This document shows positions 1 to 8,479 of a stretch of DNA of 64,000 nt, in pieces. The number at the start of each line of letters is the position of its first letter. The stretch's first letter is position 1. A program made the position numbers and the translations under genes. The DNA lies in NCBI GenBank assembly GCA_947170725.1, contig CAMVUM010000014.1:1-64000 (forward strand). The letters are read 5' to 3'. Source of the stretch: an uncultured Prevotella sp. GTDB lineage: Bacteria; Bacteroidota; Bacteroidia; Bacteroidales; Bacteroidaceae. The notes beneath the pieces were generated by a model. It was not told where the DNA came from, ran no database searches, and saw only the letters and a list, made by a program, of their open reading frames with translations.

Positions 1-129
1 TTTATCAGTTCTACACACACTTTTTTACTCTTTTGAAACATTTTTACCACCAGAATATTCTTTTCGTCAAGAAACATCAATATATAGACATCATACTGAC
101 AATAAAAAACAGAGCTTCAAATAAGCAAA

Positions 130-203
130 AGTCCACGGATTGGGATGAAACTGCGGTGACTTAATGTTAAACGTCACTTGTCCTCATGCCCTGTCCGCGG
201 ACT
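130..203. other. Imperfect long hairpin, possible structured RNA or terminator
   Basis: Outer arms at 130-139 and 194-203 pair as AGTCCACGGA with TCCGCGGACT (one G-U or mismatch). Further partial pairing joins TGGGATGA (141-148) with TCATGCCC (184-191), and a perfect inner stem joins GTGAC (156-160) with GTCAC (173-177). It lies 50 bp beyond the stop of the SPFH gene, so it could be that operon's 3' end, but no clear T-run follows on the minus strand. The rest of 1-250 holds nothing else I can recognise. Confidence 0.35.
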
Positions 204-250
204 CATTTGCGATCCGGAATATACCTCGGTCGCCTAAATGTTCATGACAG

Positions 251-1207
251 TTATTTGCTATCCTTGAACAATTCCTTTATTCCTCCGATGCTTCCCATAA
301 GATTGGTTGCCTCAAACGGCAGATAAACAGTCTTGGTCTTATCGCCCTCTGCAAGCTGCTGAAGCATCTGTATATATTTTTGTGCCAGCAGATAGTTGGC
401 CGGATTAGTGCTTGCGCCAACTGCTTCTGTAATCTTCTGTATGGCTATTGCCTCGGCCTCTGCTTTACGTATTCGTGCCTGCGCTTCACCTTCCGCCTTC
501 AATATTGCCTGTTGTTTTTCTGCCTCTGCACGGTTGATGGTCGCCATTTTTTCTCCTTCTGACTGCAAAATATCGGCCGACTTCTTTCCCTCACTCGTCA
601 GAATAGTGGCACGCTTGTTACGTTCAGCCTGCATCTGTTTCTCCATGGCCGTAAGAACACTCTCCGGAGGAGTTATATCTTGCAATTCAACTCGGTTGAC
701 CTTCACGCCCCATTTGTCTGTCGCATCGTCAAGAACGGCACGCAACTTTGTGTTTATCGTGTCACGACTGGTCAGCGTCTCGTCCAATTCCAGTTCACCT
801 ATAATATTACGAAGTGTTGTCTGTGTCAGCTTCTCTATTGCATTTGGCAGATTGTTTATCTCATATACAGCCTTAAACGGATCGACTATCTGAAAATATA
901 ACAGTGCATTTATTTCTGTCTGCACATTATCTTTCGTAATAACGTTCTGCTTAGGAAAATCATAAACCTGCTCCCTCAGGTCTATTCTGTCCGAATAGGC
1001 GTAGCGTCCACGATTCAATACAACTATTTCTTTCGCCCTGTCAATGAAAGGAATAATTATATTGATGCCCGGTTCCAGCGTTGCATAATACTTGCCGAGT
1101 CGCTCGACGATTTTTGTCTCAGACTGTGGGATGATGATCAATGCCATCTTTGCGAACACCAGTACGCAAACCACACATACAATTAAAACATACAACATAA
1201 CAGTCAA
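251..1207 (-). CDS. SPFH/Band 7 (stomatin/prohibitin-like, paraslipin) membrane protein
   Basis: 318 residues. One hydrophobic N-terminal anchor (about residues 2-25) is followed by a band-7/SPFH domain (about 27-200) and a charged Ala/Glu/Lys-rich coiled coil (about 190-265), the order seen in stomatin, paraslipin and QmcA proteins. The family forms oligomeric membrane scaffolds, and no enzymatic activity is expected. The gene begins 3 bp after the stop of an NfeD-family gene on the same strand. SPFH and NfeD proteins are encoded together across bacteria and are thought to act as a pair in the membrane. Length is normal for the family and no defects are visible. Family assignment is firm; the precise cellular role is not known. 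Confidence 0.93.
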   Translation of the reverse strand: MTVMLYVLIVCVVCVLVFAKMALIIIPQSETKIVERLGKYYATLEPGINIIIPFIDRAKEIVVLNRGRYAYSDRIDLREQVYDFPKQNVITKDNVQTEINALLYFQIVDPFKAVYEINNLPNAIEKLTQTTLRNIIGELELDETLTSRDTINTKLRAVLDDATDKWGVKVNRVELQDITPPESVLTAMEKQMQAERNKRATILTSEGKKSADILQSEGEKMATINRAEAEKQQAILKAEGEAQARIRKAEAEAIAIQKITEAVGASTNPANYLLAQKYIQMLQQLAEGDKTKTVYLPFEATNLMGSIGGIKELFKDSK

Positions 1208-1210
1208 TAA

Positions 1211-1666
1211 TTATAATTTGGTTACTTTTATGATTATACTCTCACGTCCGATAACGGTAACACGTGTTCCCTCCGGAATTTCTTCTGCAGAATCAGCTTC
1301 AGCTTTCCAGTCGTCGCCGCCAACAACCACACGTCCATATCCTCCGGCCTCAATTGTCCGGCTAACCACTCCGTTACGGCCTATCAAGGCGTCAGCATTT
1401 GTCTTGCAGTCACCTCCTTCGCGACGTAGATATTTCAGAGCCATAGGACGCACCAAGAATATACTGATTCCTGAAGCAACAATAAAAGCCAATAGCTGTC
1501 CGTATAGTCCGCAGAAGAACGATACCACAATGGCAAATAAGGCCCCTACGGCGAAACAAGCCATAAAAAAGCCTACCGTAAAAAGCTCGATAATGAGACA
1601 AATTACCGCCACAAAAACCCATGCTTGCCATAGATTGGCACTCATATATTCAATAATACCATTCAT
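1211..1666 (-). CDS. NfeD family membrane protein
   Basis: 151 residues from the chosen ATG at 1666. The N-terminal half is hydrophobic, with three to four membrane spans (about residues 8-75). The C-terminal part is a compact, Gly/Val-rich beta segment typical of the soluble NfeD OB-fold. An upstream in-frame ATG at 1693 falls inside a TAnnTTTG promoter box (1691-1698), so the shorter start is preferred. First gene of a two-gene unit with the SPFH protein that follows 3 bp later. NfeD proteins of this short type accompany SPFH partners and are thought to assist their assembly; this one lacks the long ClpP-like protease domain of larger NfeD forms. Confidence 0.88.
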   Translation of the reverse strand: MNGIIEYMSANLWQAWVFVAVICLIIELFTVGFFMACFAVGALFAIVVSFFCGLYGQLLAFIVASGISIFLVRPMALKYLRREGGDCKTNADALIGRNGVVSRTIEAGGYGRVVVGGDDWKAEADSAEEIPEGTRVTVIGRESIIIKVTKL

Positions 1667-1690
1667 ATTCAATACCACATTACGTTTGTG

Positions 1691-1698
1691 CAAAAATA
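1691..1698 (-). promoter_or_regulatory. Bacteroidota -7 box for NfeD-SPFH
   Basis: Reads TATTTTTG on the minus strand, matching TAnnTTTG. Transcription would start near 1687, about 20 nt before the NfeD ATG at 1666. Confidence 0.6.
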
Positions 1699-1756
1699 GC
1701 GATAATTATGTGAATATGCAAGCATTAAACATATTTTATTTTACACATAGAAAACA

Positions 1757-1787
1757 AATGGTGCCTGAGTTCAGATCAGACACCATT
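1757..1787 (-). terminator. Hairpin terminator after the truA-transporter unit
   Basis: AATGGTG (1757-1763) pairs with CACCATT (1781-1787), with an inner CTGA/TCAG stem. On the minus strand the hairpin is followed by TTGTTTTC. It sits just past the end of the transporter gene. Confidence 0.6.
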
Positions 1788-1814
1788 GTTAAATTCGGAT
1801 ATTCTGCAGCTTCC

Positions 1815-2732
1815 CTATCTCGAACCTATATAGAGGAAAACCATACCGAGCAAGACCAAAGCCAGGTCGACGGCCTTTGATTTCAAGTTCTTCTCATGAA
1901 AAATCACCGCACCAAACATAAAGCTCACCAGAACACTGCCGCGACGTATCATCGAGACTACGCTTATCATTGCTCCAGGATGGCTGAGCGAATAGAAATA
2001 GACAAAATCTGCCGCACTCAGGAATATACTGACGCAGATGATACTCCAATCCCAATGAAATGGTGTCGTATTATTATGCTTAGGCCACCATATTATCATC
2101 ATCATAGCTCCCATCATAAAACACTGGTAAATATTGTACCAGCTCTGCACCATCATCTTGTCAAGCCCCACTCCACCATGATCCGCCGGTGCCATGAGAT
2201 ATTTATCATATAGTCCGCTTACCGCTCCAAGCACTGCAGCTGCCACAATCATCCATATCCAATGGTCACGACGAAAGTCAATACCTTCCTTCTTGCCGCT
2301 ACGGCTCAGCATGAAGAACGAAGCTACCGCCAGCAAAACACCAATCCACTGCCATACATTGAGACGCTCTCCGAAAAAGAGAAACGCTCCGACAAGTACC
2401 ATCACCGGCCGCGTAGCGTTCACCGGACCTACAATCGTTAGTGGAAGATGCTTTATTCCAAAATATCCGAACACCCAACTGCTAAGCACTATGCAACTCT
2501 TAAGAAGTATGTACTTATGCGCTTCCCATCCTCCGGAGTCCACATGAAAGAGCGTACCGTCAAGCAGTTGCGTATTAGCGCTCAATATTATGAACGGAAG
2601 AAAAATAATGGAGGAAAACAGAGTGTTGAGGAACAACACAGGAATGACAGCATTACCTTTCAGAGCCTGTTTCTTGAATGAATCATAACAACCGAGCAGT
2701 GCGGCTGACATGAAGGCTAATAATAACCACAT
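1815..2732 (-). CDS. EamA/DMT superfamily transporter
   Basis: 305 residues, almost wholly hydrophobic, with about ten membrane spans and two repeated EamA halves, the normal size and shape of drug/metabolite transporter (DMT) family carriers. The segment GPVNATRPVMVLVGAFLFF (about 100-118), at the end of the first half, is characteristic of the family. It probably sits in the inner membrane and moves a small metabolite; the substrate cannot be read from the sequence. It starts 7 bp after the stop of truA on the same strand and so is likely co-transcribed with it. A hairpin terminator follows. Confidence 0.85.
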   Translation of the reverse strand: MWLLLAFMSAALLGCYDSFKKQALKGNAVIPVLFLNTLFSSIIFLPFIILSANTQLLDGTLFHVDSGGWEAHKYILLKSCIVLSSWVFGYFGIKHLPLTIVGPVNATRPVMVLVGAFLFFGERLNVWQWIGVLLAVASFFMLSRSGKKEGIDFRRDHWIWMIVAAAVLGAVSGLYDKYLMAPADHGGVGLDKMMVQSWYNIYQCFMMGAMMMIIWWPKHNNTTPFHWDWSIICVSIFLSAADFVYFYSLSHPGAMISVVSMIRRGSVLVSFMFGAVIFHEKNLKSKAVDLALVLLGMVFLYIGSR

Positions 2733-2739
2733 ATATTAT

Positions 2740-3489
2740 TTATTCTATTTCGCAATCCTGATACCTTATGTTCTCCAGAAACAATGCGCAACCTGGCATG
2801 GACTCTCCTGCTTCAGTCCTGCGACGCCCTTCCACCACACGACGAAAATCGTCGATTGTCAACCGATGACGGCCGACATCAACAAGAGTTCCAACGACGG
2901 CACGCACCATATTTCGAAGAAATCTGTTTGCCGTTATTTCGAAATACCAAGAATAATCCGATGTCTTATGCCAACGGGCTGACATGACGTGACAGAGTGT
3001 TGTCTTCACGTCTGCATGGCTTTTACAGAAAGCGCCGAAATCATCATACTCCATAAGTATGGATGCCGCCATATTCATTGCATCGAAATCGAGGTCATAA
3101 TGCAGTTCACACGAATATGCCCGACAGAATGGGTCTTTCCGTGTATGTATATAGTAATGGTATGTGCGTGAAGTTGCGCTGAAGCGTGCGTGCATGTCAT
3201 CTGCCACCGGTACTACACGGCTGACAGCAATGTCCCGCGGCAATATCCTGTTCAGACGATAGACCATCTGCAAGCAGTCCTCTACAACTACTTCAGTGTC
3301 AAAGTGAGCTACCATCATGCGTGCATGTACACCTGCATCAGTCCGTCCTGCTCCCACTACCGTGATTTCCTTGCGCAACAGAATTGTCAGTGCGCGCTGT
3401 AATTCGGCCTGAACGGAATTACCGTTAGGCTGTATCTGCCACCCGTGATAGCGGCTGCCGTCATAGCTGAACGTAATGAAATAACGCAT
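2740..3489 (-). CDS. truA: tRNA pseudouridine(38-40) synthase TruA
   Basis: 249 residues, the standard TruA length. It isomerises uridines 38-40 in the anticodon arm of tRNAs to pseudouridine. The catalytic Asp is D51 in GRTDAGVHA, the family signature, and the N-terminal start MRYFITFSYDGSRYHGWQ is typical. First gene of a truA-transporter unit, with a TAnnTTTG box 40 bp upstream of the ATG. Cytoplasmic. No anomalies. Confidence 0.97.
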   Translation of the reverse strand: MRYFITFSYDGSRYHGWQIQPNGNSVQAELQRALTILLRKEITVVGAGRTDAGVHARMMVAHFDTEVVVEDCLQMVYRLNRILPRDIAVSRVVPVADDMHARFSATSRTYHYYIHTRKDPFCRAYSCELHYDLDFDAMNMAASILMEYDDFGAFCKSHADVKTTLCHVMSARWHKTSDYSWYFEITANRFLRNMVRAVVGTLVDVGRHRLTIDDFRRVVEGRRRTEAGESMPGCALFLENIRYQDCEIE

Positions 3490-3528
3490 TGTTTCCTATA
3501 GATTTGGTCCTTTAACGCAAATTGGGTG

Positions 3529-3536
3529 CAAATTTA
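3529..3536 (-). promoter_or_regulatory. -7 box for truA
   Basis: TAAATTTG on the minus strand (TAnnTTTG). The expected start near 3523 gives a leader of about 35 nt before truA. Confidence 0.55.
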
Positions 3537-3593
3537 TGCCTTTTTCCTCTAACGAACAACTTTTATCAGATATATTCTCTTTTTTTCTCCTTT

Positions 3594-4949
3594 TCAGGCA
3601 TGCAGATGTATATGTTTACGCAGATATTGCAGAATAATTACTACAAGTGTCAAAGCCTCGGCTGCCGGAACAGCGAGCCACAGACCGGGTATGCCGAGCA
3701 TAGAAGGCAATACCAGAAAGCATGGAACAAGAAGAACGATGCCACGCAGGAGTGTGTAGGTTGTGGAACGAACAGCATTTTCAATACTCTGATAATATCC
3801 GATGAAAGTGATGTTAAGAGCAAAGAACACTGTACAACATCCAAGCAATGGGAGGCCGTTAGCTGCAATAACATAGGCATTGTCAACTGGAGAGATGAAC
3901 AGTTGGCTGAGCATCGGCGCCCCTGCCCACATGCCAAAGGTTACAATAATCCCGCATACAATGGCAGTTGCAAGCGACAACCGAAGAGCCGAACGCACAC
4001 GGCGATGGTTCCCTGCACCATAATTGAAACTAATAATGGGTTGTGCTGACTGCGCCACAGCATTGCTTATAGAGAAAAGTATCGGGAAAAGATAACATCC
4101 TATACTATACGCAGCCACACCGGGCTCGCCAAGCATCAACAGGAAGGCATAGTTGCCCGTGATAATCATAACGCCCATAGCCAATTCGGAAAGGAATGTG
4201 GCCAAACCTATTTTTACCATATAGCTTATATTTCGAAGCGACAGGCGCAATGACGTCACCGTCATCTTAAGGCGGTAGAAACGAAGATTATGCGCCTGAA
4301 ACAGAAAATAGAAAAGAATGAGAAGTCCTCCGACAACACAGGACAAAGAAGTTGCAATAGCTGCACCGGCAACACCCATACACCAATGCCAAACCAAGAG
4401 CCAGTCGAGAAAAATGTTAAGCACAGCTGCAATGATCTGTACCATCATGGCATAACGCGGCGAGCCGTCAAGCCGCATGAGCATCATGCCTATACACTCA
4501 AAATAGAGGAACATCATTCCAGGAAGGAGCCAGAGCAGATAATCGGAAGCATCATCATAAAGAATTTCACTGCAGCCAAGCACTGTAAGCAGCTGTGGAG
4601 TAAAAATCAGCGCAAAAACGACAAAACCGCCAAAGAGAATGATTCCCGCCACAAAAGCCTGAGTCATTATTATCCGTGCCGCCTTGACATTATTCTCTGC
4701 AAGGCGTATACTGCATATAACCGATGAACCAATGCCGAACATCAGTCCGATACCTGTGCAAAGAAGAAACACGGGCACCACTATGTTCACTGCAGCCAGC
4801 GCATTGCTGCCAACACTATGTCCGACGAACATACCGTCGCAGATATTGAGTGCCGAGTTGAACACCATACCGATGAGCGTTGGTAAGAAAAGTGCTCTGA
4901 AAAGAGCGCCTATTTGTCCATTACCAAAATCGAGTTTGTCTCTGTTCAT
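3594..4949 (-). CDS. MATE family efflux transporter
   Basis: 451 residues with about twelve membrane spans and two MatE halves, the usual size for this family. MATE pumps export cationic drugs or metabolites by sodium or proton antiport across the inner membrane. The N-terminus (ALFLPTLIGMVFNSALNICD) fits the Bacteroidota MatE group. The gene is transcribed away from the AraC-type regulator at 5236, with a 286-bp intergenic region holding -7 boxes for both. That layout suggests, but does not prove, that the regulator controls the pump. Substrate unknown. Confidence 0.92.
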   Translation of the reverse strand: MNRDKLDFGNGQIGALFRALFLPTLIGMVFNSALNICDGMFVGHSVGSNALAAVNIVVPVFLLCTGIGLMFGIGSSVICSIRLAENNVKAARIIMTQAFVAGIILFGGFVVFALIFTPQLLTVLGCSEILYDDASDYLLWLLPGMMFLYFECIGMMLMRLDGSPRYAMMVQIIAAVLNIFLDWLLVWHWCMGVAGAAIATSLSCVVGGLLILFYFLFQAHNLRFYRLKMTVTSLRLSLRNISYMVKIGLATFLSELAMGVMIITGNYAFLLMLGEPGVAAYSIGCYLFPILFSISNAVAQSAQPIISFNYGAGNHRRVRSALRLSLATAIVCGIIVTFGMWAGAPMLSQLFISPVDNAYVIAANGLPLLGCCTVFFALNITFIGYYQSIENAVRSTTYTLLRGIVLLVPCFLVLPSMLGIPGLWLAVPAAEALTLVVIILQYLRKHIHLHA

Positions 4950-5086
4950 AATTCTTTTTTTTTATTCTAAATACTGTCTCCTCTGGATTAAAGTCTCTCT
5001 TGCGTCCAAAGCAAATGCCATCCATGTTCTGATTGTCATATATCGCATTCAGAATCTGTAAGAACCGCCATGGGCCAAAACTGCGG

Positions 5087-5094
5087 CAAAATTA
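5087..5094 (-). promoter_or_regulatory. -7 box for the MATE gene
   Basis: TAATTTTG on the minus strand (TAnnTTTG). It would give a leader of about 130 nt before the ATG at 4949. No well-spaced -33 TTTG was found. Confidence 0.4.
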
Positions 5095-5182
5095 ATCAAA
5101 CCCGAAGACAAAACCATGGTGAAAAAACAGGCAGATATGGTACTTTTCCTGAAATATTATCGACAGAGAACTTTTTATTAAG

Positions 5183-5190
5183 TAATTTTG
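5183..5190 (+). promoter_or_regulatory. -7 box for the AraC-type regulator
   Basis: TAATTTTG (TAnnTTTG) on the plus strand, about 45 bp before the ATG at 5236. Confidence 0.5.
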
Positions 5191-5235
5191 CAGGCAGTAT
5201 AATTCCAGACACACCTTGACTTTATACGACATCGC

Positions 5236-6117
5236 ATGAAAGATAAAACAAACATCTCACCTTTCTGCCATTCAAGCCACATGGTTGCAGGCAATGGAAA
5301 TTTCATAGGAATGTTCGGCTCCCGACTGCCGATTGACGGCTGTGTGGTACTGCTGTGTACAGCGGGTGAAGCGGAACTGTCGACAGATACTAATCGTCGC
5401 ACGATAAAGAAAGGACAAGTGGCGATATTTTTCTTCGACATGCTCATTGTGCCACTATGCTCGTCACCGGATTTTTCGTTCAGTTTCCTTTCTGTTGATT
5501 TCTCCTGTGCCACCGTTTTTTTCCACAACATAACATCCACTTGTTTTTGGAATCTTGTTTATGAAAATCCTCTGCTTCATCCAGACAAAACTACAGAAAC
5601 ATTCGTAGACCTATGGATGAAACATGTTTTATGGGCGCACAGCCATTTTACCGATAAACTGAGAGATTCTGTGCTGGCAAACGAAGCCGACACTTTCTTC
5701 AAGGTTATGACCGACTATGCCGAGCGGCAAAGCCAGACCTCAGACGATGGAATATCGCGTGGCAGAGCATGGACTATCACGGTCGAATTTACAGCCTTGC
5801 TCCACCGCCACTGCGCTCGCCACCATGACGTTGCTTTCTATGCCGACCGTCTCAACATTACTTCTGACTATCTTAACACCATTTCACGTCGAAACCTCGG
5901 AGATACAGCCAAAGCCTACATAAGCATGCGGCTGATATTGCTGGTAAAGTCACTGCTTGCCACAACCGACCTCTCTGTCAAGATCATTGCCAACCGCCTC
6001 CACTATGACGATCCATCATACATGTGTCGAATTTTTCGCCGTCACACGGGCATGTCGCCAATAGAATATCGGAATCACGCAAGACATAGCCCCGTCTCCT
6101 ATTCAAACTCACTATAA
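5236..6117 (+). CDS. AraC family transcriptional regulator
   Basis: 293 residues. The C-terminal third (about 190-288) is an AraC double helix-turn-helix, ending in FRRHTGMSPIEYR, which matches the family's second-helix signature. The N-terminal part looks like a cupin-type sensory domain (about 15-130; for example GQVAIFFFDM) and carries no motif that identifies a ligand. Cytoplasmic DNA-binding protein. It is divergent from the MATE pump gene, whose regulation it may control. The efflux operon beginning at 7049 lies about 0.9 kb downstream but is separated by a repeat element and has its own promoter. Confidence 0.88.
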   Translation: MKDKTNISPFCHSSHMVAGNGNFIGMFGSRLPIDGCVVLLCTAGEAELSTDTNRRTIKKGQVAIFFFDMLIVPLCSSPDFSFSFLSVDFSCATVFFHNITSTCFWNLVYENPLLHPDKTTETFVDLWMKHVLWAHSHFTDKLRDSVLANEADTFFKVMTDYAERQSQTSDDGISRGRAWTITVEFTALLHRHCARHHDVAFYADRLNITSDYLNTISRRNLGDTAKAYISMRLILLVKSLLATTDLSVKIIANRLHYDDPSYMCRIFRRHTGMSPIEYRNHARHSPVSYSNSL

Positions 6118-6164
6118 CCAAGTGGTGATGGTGATATCGAATATTAGCTATGACGCCTTATTTA

Positions 6165-6560
6165 TGTCAGAATAATATCACAGGATTTAACACTTAGAAA
6201 ATCCCAAACCAGAACGAAGAACAACAATATTCTTGACACAATATCCCCGCTTTCCTTTATACGATGGCCTGCTATCGGGCCGTAAGAGCCTACCGGCATT
6301 GCAGCGGGGCCGCTTTCAGCTTCCAACGGCGTGCTCGTTACAACCCAACGGAAGCCCCGTTGCAATGTCGGGAGGCCCTTACGGCAAAATAAAACATGAC
6401 AATTTATTGCACACTTCCAACTTTTCTATCGTAACGAGCTGTCCGTCAGACAACAAAAGATGCACGCGCTATTTTCGCGAATTTCCGGCTGCGGGATTTT
6501 TATTTTTGAATATCGCAAGGATTTCGAGGTATTTGTCGGAATATTTCCGAGCATTTAACA
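6165..6560 (-). repeat. 396-bp intergenic repeat element, copy A (inverted)
   Basis: Read on the minus strand, it starts with TGTTAAA (6554-6560) and ends with TGTTAAATCC (6183-6192) and TGACA (6165-6169). GCGCGTGCAT lies at 6460-6469 and a 107-bp imperfect palindrome at 6279-6385, starting GCCGTAAGGGCC and ending with the complement of GCCGTAAGAGCC. Total length and internal spacings (91 and 175 bp from the first terminus) match copies B and D exactly. Short open frames here (for example 6162-6365 minus, 6233-6652 plus) are judged by-products of the repeat. The 330 bp between the element and the next promoter (6561-6890) show nothing recognisable. Confidence 0.85.
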
Positions 6561-6890
6561 TTTTATTATTCAATCCCATTCGCAAAAAAGTGATAAAGTC
6601 ACATGTCAGAGACTCCCTGTTCCAAAAATACAAAACGGAACATGTATTATAATAGTCCGGATAGCTCCGAAATTCTTATAACAGGATAGAGAGCGCTTTA
6701 TATTAAAGATAAGAACTTCGGAAAGCGAAAACAATCACCTGCAATATAAATATTCACCTGATAAATTTCAATAATGTTTGAACAATACAGATATTCTGGA
6801 TATATCAACATGATTAATCTATAATTTCAGATTTTTGGCTTTTTTGTTAAATAGGGTTAACCGTATTGCTTGATTCTCTACAAAATTATG

Positions 6891-6898
6891 TACCTTTG
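6891..6898 (+). promoter_or_regulatory. Promoter of the efflux operon
   Basis: TACCTTTG (TAnnTTTG) at 6891-6898, with TTG at 6870-6872 about 18 bp upstream as a -33 element. Transcription from about 6904 gives a leader of about 145 nt, long for this genome. The leader contains AATCAGT (6981-6987) able to pair with ACTGATT (7003-7009). Confidence 0.65.
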
Positions 6899-7048
6899 CA
6901 GCCGTTTTTCGGGCTTTCATGACATAATAGCCACGGATTAGAGTTCCGTCGATCGTATAATTTTTGATAGTCACAGATCAAATCAGTTCGCGTGGATTCA
7001 GCACTGATTAAAGCATTTATATAACTATTAAAAATAATATGATTATTG

Positions 7049-8374
7049 ATGAAAAAAAAGATTATTTTTTCCGCATTACTTCTTGTAATGCTTTTTAGTG
7101 ATGTTGGCCGTATGGCCTACGCCGCACAACCCGTTGTTCTGTCAGTGGACAGTCTTTTCAGTCTGATTGACGACCGAAACCACACAGTCAAGCTAAAAGC
7201 TCTATGCGTCAACGACGCCGTGAGCGGAGAAAACGTGGCACGCGGTAATCTCCTTCCCCACATCAACGCCTCGCTGTCCGTGGGCTATCTCGGTGACGGC
7301 TATCTGACGGGCCGCAACTTCGGCAACGGAATGGTCGTCCGCAATCCACACTCAAAAAATGACTTTGCGCTTGAAGCCATGCAGGTGATATACAGCGGAG
7401 GTGAGCTTTCGGGCAGCGTACGTATGGCCAAGCTCAACGCCGACATGGCCCGGCTAAATCTGGAGGAAAGCCGCCAGCAGGTGAAATTTCTGCTGCTGAG
7501 CTGGCTTATAGACCTCCAGTGCATCCACAACCGCATCCGCGTGCTCGACGAGAATATCATACTGGCCCGCAATGTGTTGGACAACGTGCATGCGAGATAC
7601 GACGAGGGCGTAACTCTGAAGAGCGATCTCACACGATATGAGCTTCAGCTCGAAGACCTGAAACTCCAGCGTGAGAAGGCCGACGAGGCCATGCGCACAA
7701 CAAACTATCGGCTGGCCAACGCCCTCGGTTTCCCGACTGATGATACCGAGTTCATTCCCGCCCTGCCACTGATGGACGGCACAAAAGAGATTGAACCCGA
7801 GAACAGCTGGCAGGATTTGGCACGTTCGTCAAATCTCACGCTACAAAAGGCCGGATTGGGCATTTCCATGAGTGAGACGAACAGAAAGATTGCGACGGCC
7901 GCTCTCCGGCCGAAGTTGTCCATCTTCGCCTACGGTCTGTTCAACTCCCCGATTGTCACGGAGGTTCCGGTGATAAACAAGAACATAATGTATTGGGGAT
8001 TCGGAGCGAGCCTGAGTTTCAACATCTCATCGCTATATACGGCCAACCGCCGCGTCCGTCAGGCACGCATAGCCGAAATGGAAAGTCGCGAAGCCTATAG
8101 CATCGGAGCAGAAAATGTTGAGGACGACGTTATGGCCGCATACGAGAGCTACCGAACTGCTGTCACCGAACTGCGCACGCAGGAGAAAAGTCTCGAACTG
8201 GCCCGCCAGAACTATGACATTGTCAACGACCGATTTGAGAACGGAATGGCGCTGGTCACCGACATGGTCGACGCCGCCAACGTGCGCCTTTCGTCGGAGA
8301 CCGGTGTGGAAAACGCGCGCACCACGCTGCTCTTCCGCTATTACAGGCTGAAATATGTAACGAACACATTATAA
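7049..8374 (+). CDS. TolC family outer-membrane efflux protein
   Basis: 441 residues. A signal peptide (about residues 1-26, ending at AYA) is followed by two OEP repeats rich in long amphipathic alpha-helices (about 40-220 and 240-440), as in TolC/OprM channels. ATG at 7049 is chosen over a TTG one codon earlier. It forms the outer-membrane duct of a tripartite pump. The HlyD-type adaptor and MFS transporter follow directly in the same unit (gaps of about 105 and 6 bp). The C-terminal repeat keeps the typical pattern with NYDIVNDRFENGMALVTDMV. Substrate unknown. Confidence 0.93.
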   Translation: MKKKIIFSALLLVMLFSDVGRMAYAAQPVVLSVDSLFSLIDDRNHTVKLKALCVNDAVSGENVARGNLLPHINASLSVGYLGDGYLTGRNFGNGMVVRNPHSKNDFALEAMQVIYSGGELSGSVRMAKLNADMARLNLEESRQQVKFLLLSWLIDLQCIHNRIRVLDENIILARNVLDNVHARYDEGVTLKSDLTRYELQLEDLKLQREKADEAMRTTNYRLANALGFPTDDTEFIPALPLMDGTKEIEPENSWQDLARSSNLTLQKAGLGISMSETNRKIATAALRPKLSIFAYGLFNSPIVTEVPVINKNIMYWGFGASLSFNISSLYTANRRVRQARIAEMESREAYSIGAENVEDDVMAAYESYRTAVTELRTQEKSLELARQNYDIVNDRFENGMALVTDMVDAANVRLSSETGVENARTTLLFRYYRLKYVTNTL

Positions 8375-8479
8375 TAAAAAAATAAACACTGAGACGCTGA
8401 ATTGAAAAGAATCAATTGCAATAGAAAAATAAAAAAACTTCGCACTTTCGCGTTTAAACAGACATTAAACAACAACATT

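Noticed and set aside
5178..5540. 120-residue minus-strand frame over the AraC gene start
   Set aside because: Antisense to the AraC regulator, which has a full HTH domain and promoter on the plus strand.
6162..6365. 67-residue minus-strand frame (and frames at 27548-27751, 27653-27883, 51612-51842)
   Set aside because: They lie inside the 396-bp repeats, cross the palindrome, and are not conserved as protein in copy D; best explained by the nucleotide repeat.
6165..6560. The repeat as an insertion sequence or MITE
   Set aside because: No transposase frame, no terminal inverted repeats and no variable target duplications; the end motif TGTTAAA is direct and the same at all four sites.
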